From: Pseudomonadota bacterium
Lineage (GTDB): Bacteria > Pseudomonadota > Alphaproteobacteria > Rhizobiales > Xanthobacteraceae
Length of the DNA: 64,000 bases
Reading direction: 5' to 3'
Assembly (NCBI GenBank): GCA_023387735.1
Contig: JAEWHP010000014.1
Coordinates: forward strand, 1 to 64,000
Position numbers and translations under genes: made by a program. Below, in pieces: positions 24,223 to 33,455 of the stretch. The notes beneath the pieces were generated by a model that saw nothing but the letters and a program-made list of their open reading frames with translations, was not told where the DNA came from and searched no databases. The stretch's first letter is position 1; the number at the start of each line of letters is the position of its first letter.

Positions 24223-24645
24223 CTACCGCGTCAACTTCTCCAGCTCGGCAAACGGCGCATACGCCACACCGGCGCAGGGCTCGCTGGCGTTGTCGAGGAT
24301 GCGGTCGAACCGGCCGTCGACGAACACGAAGGCGCGCTCGCGCGGCTCGCGGTAGCCGCCGTCGGATTCGCGGGCGCTGAACCGGAGGCAGACGACGTAG
24401 CGCAGCCGCCCGCCGACGACGCGCTGGACCGGCTCGGCCATGACGGCGTCGCGCACGCCGACGGGGTTGTTGAGGTAGGTCCTCAGGAATGCCAGCACTT
24501 CGGCGCGGTAGTTGTTGGGAAAGGGCTGGTTGGAGACGCCGCGATCCTCGGTAAAGGTGATCGGCTTGCTGTCGTCGCTGGCGGCACAGGCCGCAAGCGC
24601 CATCGGCAACAACACCATCGCCGCTATCCTGGCTGATCTCCTCAA
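24223..24645 (-). CDS. small lipoprotein, function unknown
   Basis: The product has 140 residues. The N-terminus MRRSARIAAMVLLPMALAAC ends in a lipobox (LAAC, Cys20), so it is probably a lipoprotein. The mature domain (RVVGGRLRYVVCLRFSARESDGGYREPRERAFVFVDGRFDRIL) has alternating strands, with a second pair of Cys (VVCLRF, SEPCAG) that could form a disulfide. The pattern is common in Bradyrhizobium hypothetical proteins; no role is known. Confidence 0.7.
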   Translation of the reverse strand: MRRSARIAAMVLLPMALAACAASDDSKPITFTEDRGVSNQPFPNNYRAEVLAFLRTYLNNPVGVRDAVMAEPVQRVVGGRLRYVVCLRFSARESDGGYREPRERAFVFVDGRFDRILDNASEPCAGVAYAPFAELEKLTR

Positions 24646-24902
24646 GCGAATCCCCTGCCGCCTTCGCCGCTTCTTAGACCGCCCGATGGCGAAATGGAAT
24701 TCGCAACCCGGTTATCCCCCCGTGCCCGAGAAGCTGAGAACGGCACCAGCCCACGACCATGGGGGGAATGGCGTGGGCTGGTGTGAAACCCGCGGGCGCG
24801 GCGGGGCAATGGGGATCGCAACGCGCCGGCGGATCCGTTTCAGCAACACGCAACGCGTTCGGGTGCGTGTTGCAAGATGGCCTGTGTGATCTGGCGCACG
24901 TC

Positions 24903-25139
24903 TCAGTGATGGTGGTGATGGCGATGATGATGAAACCGGAAGTGCCGATAGTCGCGATGATGATGGCGATAGTGATGATGGTGGTCGCGGCCGGCCCAGC
25001 CGTAGGCGTTGAACATTCTTGAGGGCGCGTGCCCGTCCCTGACGGTCGGCGCGTGCGTGTCTCTGTCATAGCCGCCGGCGAACGCGGGCGCGGCAAAAAA
25101 GGAAACCGCAAGCAGTGCGGCGGAAATTGTCTTGAGCAT
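24903..25139 (-). CDS. small exported histidine-rich protein
   Basis: The product has 78 residues with a signal peptide (MLKTISAALLAVSFFAAPAFA-GG). The last 26 residues are nearly half histidine, in HHHHYRHHH and HHHRHHHHH blocks. GAGGAGACGATC precedes the ATG and decides the start. The tail could bind Ni, Zn or Cu in the periplasm; that is inferred from composition alone. It stands alone, about 250 bp beyond the lipoprotein gene. Confidence 0.65.
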   Translation of the reverse strand: MLKTISAALLAVSFFAAPAFAGGYDRDTHAPTVRDGHAPSRMFNAYGWAGRDHHHHYRHHHRDYRHFRFHHHRHHHHH

Positions 25140-25420
25140 GATCGTCTCCTCATCCAGCGGATCTGCGCATCTTCGACCGGATGGTCTGACTTCGCCGATC
25201 ACACAGACGACTTTGATGTGGCCGCGCTGAACCTCTCCTGAAGCAAACCTGTGGCGTTCGTTCATCGGGATAAAAAGTTCGTCATGCTCCGCGACGTTTG
25301 CCCCGGCATTTACGAAATTGGCGGATTCGAGATGCGCGGGAGGGAATGTTCTCGGCCCCCGGGTGTTCACATCAGCGACCTTCGGTGTAGGATTGCCAAA
25401 TCGGCCATCAGGAGAAATGC

Positions 25421-25957
25421 ATGAATAAGCTAGCGATCAGGCTTTTGACTCTCGCAATGTTGTCGCTGACGCTCGCGGCGGCCCCTGCCGTGACCGCGGT
25501 CTACGCCGCGCCCGACAACGATCCGCCTCCGCCGCCGCAAAAGAAGAAGAAATCCAGCGAAGCCCGTCCGGGCATCGAACAGACCGCGTTCGCCGATGGC
25601 TACCGCGCCGCCTACGCCACGATCTACGACCGCCACGACTACGCCGCCGCGATCGAGCAGTTGAAGGCGCTCGGCCGAGACGACAGCGCCGCCGTCGCCA
25701 ACCTGATCGGCTATTCCTATCGCAAGCTCGGCGACTACAAGGTCTCGCAGATCTGGTACGAGCGCTCGCTCAAGGCCGACCCCGGCCACGTCAAGACCTG
25801 GCAGTATTACGGCCTGTGGCAGGTCGAACAGGGCAACCGCGATCAGGCGCAGTATCACCTCAACAGGATCGCGCAGCTCACCGGCACCGCAAGCGAGGAA
25901 TATCGCTCGCTCGCCGCCGCCCTGGAAAAGCCGCCGGGCACCGGGCTGGTGTACTGA
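25421..25957 (+). CDS. exported TPR-repeat protein
   Basis: The product has 178 residues. A signal peptide ends at VYAAP; a Pro/Lys-rich linker (PPPPPQKKKKS) follows. Residues about 60-170 form three TPR-like units (DYAAAIEQLKALGRDD, NLIGYSYRKLGDYKVSQIWYERSLKADPG, TWQYYGLWQVEQGNRDQAQYHLNRI). AGGAGAAATGC gives a good ribosome binding site. TPR proteins serve as scaffolds; the partner is unknown. A terminator follows the gene. Confidence 0.82.
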   Translation: MNKLAIRLLTLAMLSLTLAAAPAVTAVYAAPDNDPPPPPQKKKKSSEARPGIEQTAFADGYRAAYATIYDRHDYAAAIEQLKALGRDDSAAVANLIGYSYRKLGDYKVSQIWYERSLKADPGHVKTWQYYGLWQVEQGNRDQAQYHLNRIAQLTGTASEEYRSLAAALEKPPGTGLVY

Positions 25958-26020
25958 GGCGGCAACGACGAACAATCCAGCCTTCGCTTTTCCGCGGATC
26001 ACTCATCTGGATTGGCAAGG

Positions 26021-26048
26021 ACCGGCGCAGCACCTGCGCCGGTTTTTT
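26021..26048 (+). terminator. intrinsic terminator of the TPR gene
   Basis: ACCGGCGCAG-CAC-CTGCGCCGGT forms a 10-bp stem followed by TTTTT. It begins 63 bp after the TPR stop and lies 13 bp before the stop of the convergent S10 peptidase gene. Confidence 0.88.
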
Positions 26049-26060
26049 GTTGTCCGGAGT

Positions 26061-27632
26061 TCACTTCATCAGCGCTTCGACTTCCGAGCGGAACGCCTGT
26101 CGCGTGTCGTCGCGCGAATAGAACATGTGGCCGCCGGGATAGACGACGAGCTTCACCCGCGGCGCCCCAGCAAAGGCCGGCAACTGGTCGAGCAGCACCT
26201 TGGACGCGAAATAGGGCGTGGCCAGATCGAACATGCCGTGGCTGACCAGCAATTTCATTTTCGGATCGAGCGCGAGGATCTGGCGCAGCTGCGAAACCGA
26301 CTGCGCCGGCCCGCGGCCGAAATCCCACGACCGGTTCACGCTCTCGCTGAGCAATTGATACGAACCGTCGGGCCGCCAATTGAGCTTGCGCGTGGTGACG
26401 TCGACCGCGGCGCTCGTCAGCGGCGCCATCAGGGAATCGCCGGAAGGATCGCCGAAATGGACGTCGCTCGAATCCGGATACGGATCGATGCCCGACACGG
26501 TAGCGTCATAGCGTCCAATGATCCGGCCGCTACGGCGGTCGAACTCGCGGCGGAATTCGCTGACATCGAAGCGTCCGGCCAGCCTGCGGCTGACGGCCTG
26601 GTCGATGCCGGTCAGCGCCGCCACCTTGTCGGCGAGCCGAGTCGTCGCCTCCCTGTCCGCCTGCCCCTTCATCAGGTCGGTGAGAAATTCCCCCTGCGCG
26701 TAGCGTTCGACGTCGGCGAGATCGGCGCGCGTCATCCCGCCCTTGGCCTCGCGCGCCACCGCCGCCATGCTCGGCAGGGTGTAGACGTATTGCAGCAGGC
26801 TCGAGCCGGAAAAGTCGCGGAAGTCGAGCAAGGGAGAAACCAGGATCAGCCCGCGCACGCCGACGCCCTGCTGGGTCTGCAGGTTGCGAACGATCTTCGG
26901 TCCGCGAATGCCGCCATAGCTTTCGCCGGCGACGAACTTCGGCGACAGCAGGCGGTCATGTTTTTCGAGCCAGCGCCGGATCACCAGCGCGATCGAACTG
27001 ACGTCGCCGTCGACGGAAAGGAAGCGCTTGCGCACATCCTCGCCGGACGCAACGAACTGGCTGAAGCCGGTACCGACGGGATCGATGAAGACGAGATCGG
27101 TGAAGTCGAGCCAGGTCTCGGCGTTGGGCGACACTTCGGGCGTCGCCGACGAGATCGCGCCATCGCCGCCGATCGGCAGTCGCCACGGTCCGGCGGCGCC
27201 GAACTGCAGCCAGGCCGAGGACGCGCCCGGGCCGCCGTTGAACAGAAACGTCACCGGACGGGTCGCGCGATCGGTGCCGTCGAGCTGATAGGAGGTGTAG
27301 GCGATATCGGCCTGCGGCTCGCGCTTGTCGTCGAACAGGCGGATCGAGCCCGCCGTGGCGGTGAAGTTGAGCGTGCGTCCGGGCAGCGCCAGCGTCTGTC
27401 TGGTCGTGGAATCCGGCGGCAGGCGATGCGGCTCGGCCGCGGGCGCCGCCGCGCCGTTACTGCGCCCTGCTCCGCCCTTCTGTCCTGACGGAGACGGCGA
27501 TGGTGTCGCGGCGGGCTGTTGCTGCGGCGACGTGGCGGGGGCGTCCTGCGCCCGCGCCGCGGCCACGCTAACCAAGGCCAGCAGTGTGACGGCCAGGCGC
27601 AAATGACGCTGTGCCGTGAATCGAAAAACCAT
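26061..27632 (-). CDS. exported S10-family serine carboxypeptidase-like protein
   Basis: The product has 523 residues. A signal peptide ends ARAQD, then a Pro/Ser/Gly-rich linker (about 33-65). The peptidase S10 fold shows VTFLFNGGPGASS (oxyanion), DPVGTGFS, the nucleophile motif GESYGG (Ser238), a late acid in the GMFDLATP area and GGHMFYSRDD for His. GGGAG 8 bp before ATG 27632 decides the start over GTG 27653. It probably removes C-terminal residues from peptides in the periplasm. Bacterial S10 enzymes are often annotated only by family. Confidence 0.88.
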   Translation of the reverse strand: MVFRFTAQRHLRLAVTLLALVSVAAARAQDAPATSPQQQPAATPSPSPSGQKGGAGRSNGAAAPAAEPHRLPPDSTTRQTLALPGRTLNFTATAGSIRLFDDKREPQADIAYTSYQLDGTDRATRPVTFLFNGGPGASSAWLQFGAAGPWRLPIGGDGAISSATPEVSPNAETWLDFTDLVFIDPVGTGFSQFVASGEDVRKRFLSVDGDVSSIALVIRRWLEKHDRLLSPKFVAGESYGGIRGPKIVRNLQTQQGVGVRGLILVSPLLDFRDFSGSSLLQYVYTLPSMAAVAREAKGGMTRADLADVERYAQGEFLTDLMKGQADREATTRLADKVAALTGIDQAVSRRLAGRFDVSEFRREFDRRSGRIIGRYDATVSGIDPYPDSSDVHFGDPSGDSLMAPLTSAAVDVTTRKLNWRPDGSYQLLSESVNRSWDFGRGPAQSVSQLRQILALDPKMKLLVSHGMFDLATPYFASKVLLDQLPAFAGAPRVKLVVYPGGHMFYSRDDTRQAFRSEVEALMK

Positions 27633-27908
27633 GCCGTTTACTCCCTGTGACACGCAACCAAAGCCTCCGCCCGACAGTGCGACCGTCGACTGTGCTACAC
27701 AACGGGAAGAAATCGGTGGAAATCACAATCTCGACATGCGTGAAGGAATCCCCGTAACGGTCTGGCGCGCCTCAAGGTTGTCCTCGCCAAGGGTAAGGTG
27801 ATAACCATCGGTTCCGGCGGCCGGCCGGCCAGTTATTTTTGCCTGAAACATGCAACCATTCCGGCGCTGGCGCGACTAACGAACCTGCGCTCTCCAATGG
27901 GGTCTAAA

Positions 27909-28577
27909 ATGAAATTTGCGATTGTTGTCAGCCTCGGCCTGCTGGCGCTGGTTTCTCCCGCCACGGCCCAGTCTCCGGTCGCGGTTGTCGAGGACGTTCA
28001 GGGCAAGGTGACCGGCGCCGAGTTCATGGACTACGTGACGCCCAAATCCGTCATCAAGATCGGCGAGAAAGGCGCGATCGTTCTGAGCTACATGAACTCC
28101 TGCCGGCGCGAGAAGATCAGCGGCGTCGGCACGGTGATTGTCGGCACCGAGGAGAGCACCGTCCATCTGGCCGACGTCCAGGCCGAGAGGACGAATTGCG
28201 ATTCCAAGCAGGCCAACGCGACCACGCGGCAGACCAGCGGCGTCGCAGCCACCGTGCTGCGCAGCGTCGACCAGAGCAAATCCGCGTTGCCGGAGCCGCA
28301 GCTCACCCTTTACGGCGCCTCGCCGCTGGTGGAGGCCAAGGGACGTGGCAAGCTGATCCTGCAGCGCATCGACGTTCCAGGCGAACGCCAGGAGATCAGT
28401 CTGGGCGGCACCCAGCTGAAGGGAAAGTTTTTCGATTTCGCCAGCGAGAACGTTGCGCTGGCCCCCGGCGGCCTCTACAGCGCCACGTTCAAGTCCGCGA
28501 AAATCGTGTTCCGGGTCGATCCGCAAGCCAGGCCCGGCGCGACGCCGATCGTCGGCCGGCTGCTGCGGATGGAATAG
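27909..28577 (+). CDS. FecR-like exported protein upstream of the cyclase
   Basis: The product has 222 residues with a signal peptide (MKFAIVVSLGLLALVSPATAQ). The mature N-terminal part VAVVEDVQGKVTGAEFMDYVTPKSVIKIGEKGAIVLSYMNSCRREKISGVGTVIVG has the FecR-type beta pattern. The C-terminal half (ISLGGTQLKGKFFDFASENVALAPGGLYSATF) is also beta-rich. FecR-like periplasmic proteins are often encoded next to CHASE2-cyclases, and this gene is followed at once by one (47 bp). A role in sensing an extracytoplasmic signal for the cyclase is therefore likely but inferred. Confidence 0.75.
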   Translation: MKFAIVVSLGLLALVSPATAQSPVAVVEDVQGKVTGAEFMDYVTPKSVIKIGEKGAIVLSYMNSCRREKISGVGTVIVGTEESTVHLADVQAERTNCDSKQANATTRQTSGVAATVLRSVDQSKSALPEPQLTLYGASPLVEAKGRGKLILQRIDVPGERQEISLGGTQLKGKFFDFASENVALAPGGLYSATFKSAKIVFRVDPQARPGATPIVGRLLRME

Positions 28578-28591
28578 GCGTGTCGGGCAAG

Positions 28592-28629
28592 CCATCTTGA
28601 GCACGCCATCTTGAGAAATCCATCTTGAG
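28592..28629 (+). repeat. three tandem 14-bp units containing CCATCTTGAG
   Basis: CCATCTTGAG occurs at 28592, 28606 and 28620, a strict 14-bp period, in the gap between the FecR-like gene and the cyclase. The third copy contains the TTG that I take as the cyclase start (28625). The repeat could affect translation initiation or be a slippage product. Confidence 0.8.
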
Positions 28630-30781
28630 AATAAGGCGCACCACGCGCGACAGGCTCGTGATCGCCGCCATCGCGCTGGTCTGCGCAGCGGCTTCGGTTT
28701 CTCCGATCGCCCGGCCGATCCGCGGCCTCTCCATCGACCTCCTCACCGCGCTGCGCTGGGAGGCGTACGGCAGAAGGCACGACCCGGCCGCCTCGCCCGC
28801 GGTCGTCGTCGCGATGGACGAGGAGAGCTTGCGCACCCCGCCGTTCAAGGGGTCGCCGATGCTGACCTGGACCGGCGAGATCGGCCGCGTGCTGGCCGCC
28901 ACGCTGGAAGGCGGCGCCAAGGTCGCCGGCTTCGACGTGGTGATTCCGAACTCGCTCGAGCAATCCGAGATACCGTTCGGCGACGGCATGCTGGGCGAAA
29001 AGGTCCGCGGCTTCGACCGCGACTTCCTCCGCTCCCTTGCGGGAGCATCCGCCAAGGGCAAGGTGGTGCTGGGCGAAGTTCTGGGCGGCCGCCCGATCAT
29101 GCCATCACCCGGACAGCGCATCGCGGTACGCCAGCAGCAGAACATCCGGCCGCTCAACGACCATACTGACAGCGACGACGTCGTGCGGCGGCTGCCGCTG
29201 ACCTTCACCCTCGACGGCGCCAAGATGCCGACCATGGCGGTCGAACTGGCGGCACGGGCGCAGGCCACCGCGCCGCAATTCGACGAGCGCGGCCGGATGA
29301 CGCTGGCGGGCTACCCGGTACCGGGCCGGGTGCCGAACACGATGACACTGAATTTCGAAGGCGGCGCCGACGACATCCCGACCTTCTCGTTTGCCGATCT
29401 GCGCGCCTGCGCCGTCAAGAACGACAAGGATTATTTCCGGCGCTGGTTCGACGGCAAGGTCGTCATCTTCGGCACCGTCCTCGATATCGAGGATCGCCGC
29501 ATGACGTCGAAGCGCTTTGCGACCGGCATCGAGGGCGCGCGCGTGCCGCGCTGCGCAGGTGAGAGTACGCCCGTTATCGCAGGCTCGCGGGTCTCCACGA
29601 TCGCCGGTGTCTATGTCCATGCGACTGCGGTCAACAATCTGATTGCGCGCAACGCGGTGGTCGAACCGGGCCCCTTGGCGCGCCTGTCGATCGCGGCCCT
29701 GATCGCGGCGCTCGCCGCCGCTGCCGCCTGGACGTTGCGGCCGGTCGTCGCGTTCTTTTCCTGGGCGGCCATGATCGCGCTCGGCGTGGCCGGCGCCACG
29801 GTTGCCTTCAATTACGCGCTGGCACTGCCGGTCGTCGAACCGGTCCTGGCGAGCATCCTCGCCTTGGCCGCCACGATCGGCTTCCGCTTCGTCATCGCCG
29901 ACAAGGACCGCCGCCTGCTGCAGAAGAGCTTTGCGCTCTATCTCGCCCCGCACGTCATCAACCGGATGCTCTCGTCCAACAAGCTGCCCGAACTTGGCGG
30001 CGAGACCCGCAACGTGACGGTGTTCTTCTCCGACATCGAAGGGTTTTCGCTGATCGCGGAAAAGATGTCGCCCGACGACCTTATGTCGCTGATGAATGAG
30101 TATCTTTCGGCGATGACCGACGTCATCGAAGACCATGGCGGATATGTCGACAAATATATCGGGGATTCGGTCGTGGCGGTGTTCGGCGCGCCGGCCGACG
30201 ATCCGGACCATGCCGCCAATGCGGCACGGGCAGCGCTGGACTGTTGCACCCAACTGGCCGAGCTCAACGCGTCTTCGCCCCTCTTCCACGAGCACAAGCT
30301 GGCGCAGCGGATCGGGATCAATTCCGGCGAGGCGCTGGTCGGCAATTTCGGATCGCAGCGACGCTTCAACTACTCGGTCATGAGCGACGCCGTGAATCTG
30401 GCTTCGCGGCTGGAAGGCGCCAACAAGTTCTACGGCACGACCATCATCGCCTCCGAGACGACGGTCGCCCTTGCCGGCGGGGAATTTGCCTGGCGCGAAC
30501 TCGATGCGATCAGGGTCAAGGGGCGAACCCAGGCGCTGAAAATCTACGAACTGATGGCGCTGGCCGGCGGGCTGTCGTCCGCGCAGCAGGCCTTGATCGA
30601 CAACTACGCGGACGGACTTGCGCACTGGCGTGCGCGCGAATTCGCGGACGCTGCGACGGCCTTTGGCCGCTCGGCCGACGTCGACCGGCCGGCTTCGCTG
30701 TTTTGCAAGCGGGCCCGGGAATTGACCGAGAATCCGCCGGGTGACGATTGGGATCCGATCAGGACGCTGCAGGAGAAATGA
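28625..30781 (+). CDS. CHASE2-domain adenylate/guanylate cyclase (class III)
   Basis: The product has 718 residues. A first membrane segment (LVIAAIALVCAAASVSPI) leads to an extracytoplasmic CHASE2 domain (about 30-350), then two or three transmembrane helices (LSIAALIAALAAAAAW, FFSWAAMIALGVAGATVAF, VEPVLASILALAATIGF). The class III catalytic domain (about 465-645) has VTVFFSDIEGFS (metal aspartates), YVDKYIGDSVVAVFG, GINSGEALVGNFGS and FNYSVMSDAVNLASRLEG with the transition-state Asn and Arg. Lys in DKYIG and Asp in MSDAV suggest ATP use. Start: TTG with no good ribosome site; GTG 28658 is an alternative. It probably makes cAMP in response to an outside signal. Confidence 0.9.
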   Translation: MRIRRTTRDRLVIAAIALVCAAASVSPIARPIRGLSIDLLTALRWEAYGRRHDPAASPAVVVAMDEESLRTPPFKGSPMLTWTGEIGRVLAATLEGGAKVAGFDVVIPNSLEQSEIPFGDGMLGEKVRGFDRDFLRSLAGASAKGKVVLGEVLGGRPIMPSPGQRIAVRQQQNIRPLNDHTDSDDVVRRLPLTFTLDGAKMPTMAVELAARAQATAPQFDERGRMTLAGYPVPGRVPNTMTLNFEGGADDIPTFSFADLRACAVKNDKDYFRRWFDGKVVIFGTVLDIEDRRMTSKRFATGIEGARVPRCAGESTPVIAGSRVSTIAGVYVHATAVNNLIARNAVVEPGPLARLSIAALIAALAAAAAWTLRPVVAFFSWAAMIALGVAGATVAFNYALALPVVEPVLASILALAATIGFRFVIADKDRRLLQKSFALYLAPHVINRMLSSNKLPELGGETRNVTVFFSDIEGFSLIAEKMSPDDLMSLMNEYLSAMTDVIEDHGGYVDKYIGDSVVAVFGAPADDPDHAANAARAALDCCTQLAELNASSPLFHEHKLAQRIGINSGEALVGNFGSQRRFNYSVMSDAVNLASRLEGANKFYGTTIIASETTVALAGGEFAWRELDAIRVKGRTQALKIYELMALAGGLSSAQQALIDNYADGLAHWRAREFADAATAFGRSADVDRPASLFCKRARELTENPPGDDWDPIRTLQEK

Positions 30782-30827
30782 CGCGGGCGGGAACAATTGT
30801 CGCGCGCCACGGCGGCTATCGCAGCTC

Positions 30828-31118
30828 TCAGTAACCGATGCCGATCATCAGGACGAATTGCCGGCCACACCAGGCGCCGTAGCAATCCCGGCCCCACAGG
30901 GGCGCGGATGTGTATCGATCGTGCCGATAATCGCGCGACGCGGCAAAACGAACGCGTTGCGCCGTCCTGTACCTGACACTAGGCGTCACGGTCCTCGCGC
31001 TGGTGCTTCTGACTTCGCGGCCGAAGGTGGATTCAGCCGCTTGCGCCGGCGCGGTCGACAGCATCATCACGGCAGCGACTGCGGCGAACGGCAACGTCGA
31101 GCTGATGTAGCGGGCCAT
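30828..31118 (-). CDS. small exported basic protein, function unknown
   Basis: The product has 96 residues. A signal peptide (MARYISSTLPFAAVAAVMMLSTAPAQA) is followed by Arg/Ser/Tyr-rich sequence and a C-terminal pair of Cys (RDCYGAWCGRQF). GGGAGG 8 bp before the ATG decides the start over ATG 31187. It is placed between the cyclase (convergent) and the caspase-like gene (same strand, upstream); whether it shares their function is unknown. Confidence 0.6.
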   Translation of the reverse strand: MARYISSTLPFAAVAAVMMLSTAPAQAAESTFGREVRSTSARTVTPSVRYRTAQRVRFAASRDYRHDRYTSAPLWGRDCYGAWCGRQFVLMIGIGY

Positions 31119-31190
31119 CGAAGAAGCCTCCCAATTCGAGCGAGGGACGCAGACTGTAGCCGGGATTAGCCCCGCACAATGTGGCAATTG

Positions 31191-33455
31191 TCAGAAGCCG
31201 ACGCCAATGATCGCCTGGGCCCTGCCGCCACCACCACCGCCGCTCACGATACTCGGCCGCGCCACAGCCTGCTGGCGGATGCGTGGGGCTTCCGGCGCGG
31301 GCCTTGCGCGCCGCGGTTCCTCGCGATCGGGCTGACGGCTCGTCTGCTTGCGCCGCGACCGCGCGTCCTGCTCGTCCTCGTTCTTGCGCGAGGCGGTCGC
31401 CGGCGCGGCCTTGGGTTTCTCATCAGCAACGCAGGTCTCGCCCTTCAGCGTCTCGCCGCTCCTGCATTCGATCGGGCAGACGCGGGTGGTATGCTTGGCG
31501 AGTTCCGCAACCAGCTTGGTCGTCACGCTGACATTGTCGGACGGCTGACCTCCGATCGACAGATAGCGGCCAAGCGCCGCGTTGGTCGGGGCCGACAGCT
31601 TGCCGTCGGGCTTGCCGGTGAAGCAGCCGATCCGGGCCAGTTCGGCCTGCGCCGAGCGGACCAGCTCGGGCGAATTGGGCTGCTCGGCGGCGCGCTTGGC
31701 GGCCTCGGCCGTAAAACTATTCAACGTCGCCACGACAGATCCGCCAAGCCGGTCACACGTCAGGTTCCGGGCGAAGGCTTTCAGATCCTCGATGCCTGAT
31801 CCCTCGCTGCCCTTGGCGGTGATCTGTTCGAGCTTGGTCTGTTCGGCCTTGCACGCGGCCTCCTTGGCGGCGGCGAGTTCGGCCTTCTTGCGCGCCTCCT
31901 CGGCTTCGCGGGCCTGCTTTTCGCTCGCAGCCTTCGCGGCGGCGGCCTCGAGTTCGGCCTTGCGCTTTTCTTCATTGGCCTTGCGCTCGGCCTCGGCCGC
32001 CTTCGCCTTCTGTTCGGCTTCGGCCGCCTTGGCCTGCCGCTCGGCGGCCGCGCGCTGCGCCGCGGCTTCCGCGGCGGCGCGATCCCGCTCGGCCTGCTCG
32101 GCGCGTTGCTTGGCTTCGGCGGCCTTGCGCTCGGCTTCCGCCGCCCTCGCCTTCTGCTCGGCTTCCGCTGCCCGGGCACGGCGCTCGTCGTCTTCCCGCT
32201 TTTTGGCCGCGGCCTGTTCAGCCCGGCGCTGTTCAGCAAGCCGCTGCGCTTCTTCCGCCGCCTTGCGCGCTGCCTCGCGCGCTTCGCGCGCCTGCTGTTC
32301 GCGCTCCTCGCGCGCCTTCTTCAAAACGTCGATGCGCTGCTGCGCGTTCACCGTCAGCGGCGAATCCGGGAAGCGGCGGATGAATCGCTGCAACGCGGCC
32401 GGATCGGTCGCGTCCTTTACCCGGTCCCACTCCAGCGACTCTCTTGTCGGCGTATCGCGACTTTGCGTCGGTGGCTGCGGCAGCGCTGCGAGATTGACGT
32501 TGGGCTGGTTGCTCAAGGCTTCGATCTGGGCACGTGCCAGATCGGCATAGAACCCGGTGGGGTGCGTGCCCAGAAACACCTCCCAGGCACGCTTCGAGCC
32601 GATCTGCTGGACCAGTTCGTAATCCGCCTTGACGTCGGTGGCCGACGCTTCGCGCACGACCGCCGGCGCCGGCACCAGCGCGATATTGCCGCCGCCGAGC
32701 GAACCATAGACGAACGGCTCCTGCCGGCTCGCGGTCACGCGCAAGACCTCGTCCCTGACCCGACCGAAGGCTAGACGGACGTCGAGACCGGGGACGGTCA
32801 GGTTTTTCAGAACCGCCGTCGTGAACGGGCTGTGCAGGCCATCGCCGTCGTCGGCCGTCGAGCCGGCCTTCGCCGCATAGGCAATCAACGTATCGGTGCT
32901 GGTTGGCTCGACCTTGCCGAGGCCCGCCACCACCGCGCGGCTGGCCGTCTTCCGCTCGCGGCGCATCACCCGGACGAAGGGATTGTCGCGGCAGGCGTCG
33001 AGCACGATCAGCCGCAGGCGCTTGGCGCCATCGGCCGAGGAAACCAGCCGCTCCAGCGGGATCGCCTCGTCTTCCGCGTCGCGGTCGCTGGCCAGCCGCG
33101 CATCGACCGGAATGAGGTAGTTGACCCCGCTGATCTCGAGACCATGGCCGGCGTAGTAGACGACGGCAATATCGGCCTGGTCGGCGGTGGTTTCGAATTT
33201 GCGGATCGCCCGCTTGAATTCGAGATTGCCGACATTGAGCTGGACATCGACGGTGTCGAAGCCGGCATCGCGAAACATCTTCGCGACCGCGGTCGCATCC
33301 CGCGACGGATTGGCCAGTTGCGGAACGGTCTGGTAGGTGGAATTTCCGACGATCAGCGCCACCCGCTTCTCGGCCCGGGCGGCATCGGCAGCAAGCATCA
33401 TCGGGAGGAAAATTCCTCCGATGGCCGCCACCAATGAGACAAGGCGCTTGAGCAT
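31191..33455 (-). CDS. exported caspase-like (C14) protein with long coiled coil
   Basis: The product has 754 residues. A signal peptide ends ADAARA (about 28). The caspase-like domain (30-260) begins KRVALIVGNSTYQ and contains the His of YYAGH104GLEISG and the Cys of LDAC155RDNPF, so the catalytic dyad is intact. About 370-590 is an almost unbroken Ala/Glu/Lys/Arg-rich coiled coil. A later segment (AQAELARIGCFTGKPDGKLSAPTNAALGRYL) resembles a PG_binding_1 repeat, then a Cys pair (VCPIECRSG) and a basic, low-complexity tail. ATG 33455 has CGGCGGA 6 bp upstream. It probably acts in the periplasm; substrate unknown. Confidence 0.85.
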   Translation of the reverse strand: MLKRLVSLVAAIGGIFLPMMLAADAARAEKRVALIVGNSTYQTVPQLANPSRDATAVAKMFRDAGFDTVDVQLNVGNLEFKRAIRKFETTADQADIAVVYYAGHGLEISGVNYLIPVDARLASDRDAEDEAIPLERLVSSADGAKRLRLIVLDACRDNPFVRVMRRERKTASRAVVAGLGKVEPTSTDTLIAYAAKAGSTADDGDGLHSPFTTAVLKNLTVPGLDVRLAFGRVRDEVLRVTASRQEPFVYGSLGGGNIALVPAPAVVREASATDVKADYELVQQIGSKRAWEVFLGTHPTGFYADLARAQIEALSNQPNVNLAALPQPPTQSRDTPTRESLEWDRVKDATDPAALQRFIRRFPDSPLTVNAQQRIDVLKKAREEREQQAREAREAARKAAEEAQRLAEQRRAEQAAAKKREDDERRARAAEAEQKARAAEAERKAAEAKQRAEQAERDRAAAEAAAQRAAAERQAKAAEAEQKAKAAEAERKANEEKRKAELEAAAAKAASEKQAREAEEARKKAELAAAKEAACKAEQTKLEQITAKGSEGSGIEDLKAFARNLTCDRLGGSVVATLNSFTAEAAKRAAEQPNSPELVRSAQAELARIGCFTGKPDGKLSAPTNAALGRYLSIGGQPSDNVSVTTKLVAELAKHTTRVCPIECRSGETLKGETCVADEKPKAAPATASRKNEDEQDARSRRKQTSRQPDREEPRRARPAPEAPRIRQQAVARPSIVSGGGGGGRAQAIIGVGF

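Noticed and set aside
29105..30796. A 563-codon open frame on the minus strand opposite the cyclase
   Set aside because: It is antisense to the CHASE2-cyclase gene, whose translation has clear domains; the minus frame is Arg-rich with no known domain, as expected from high-GC shadow frames.
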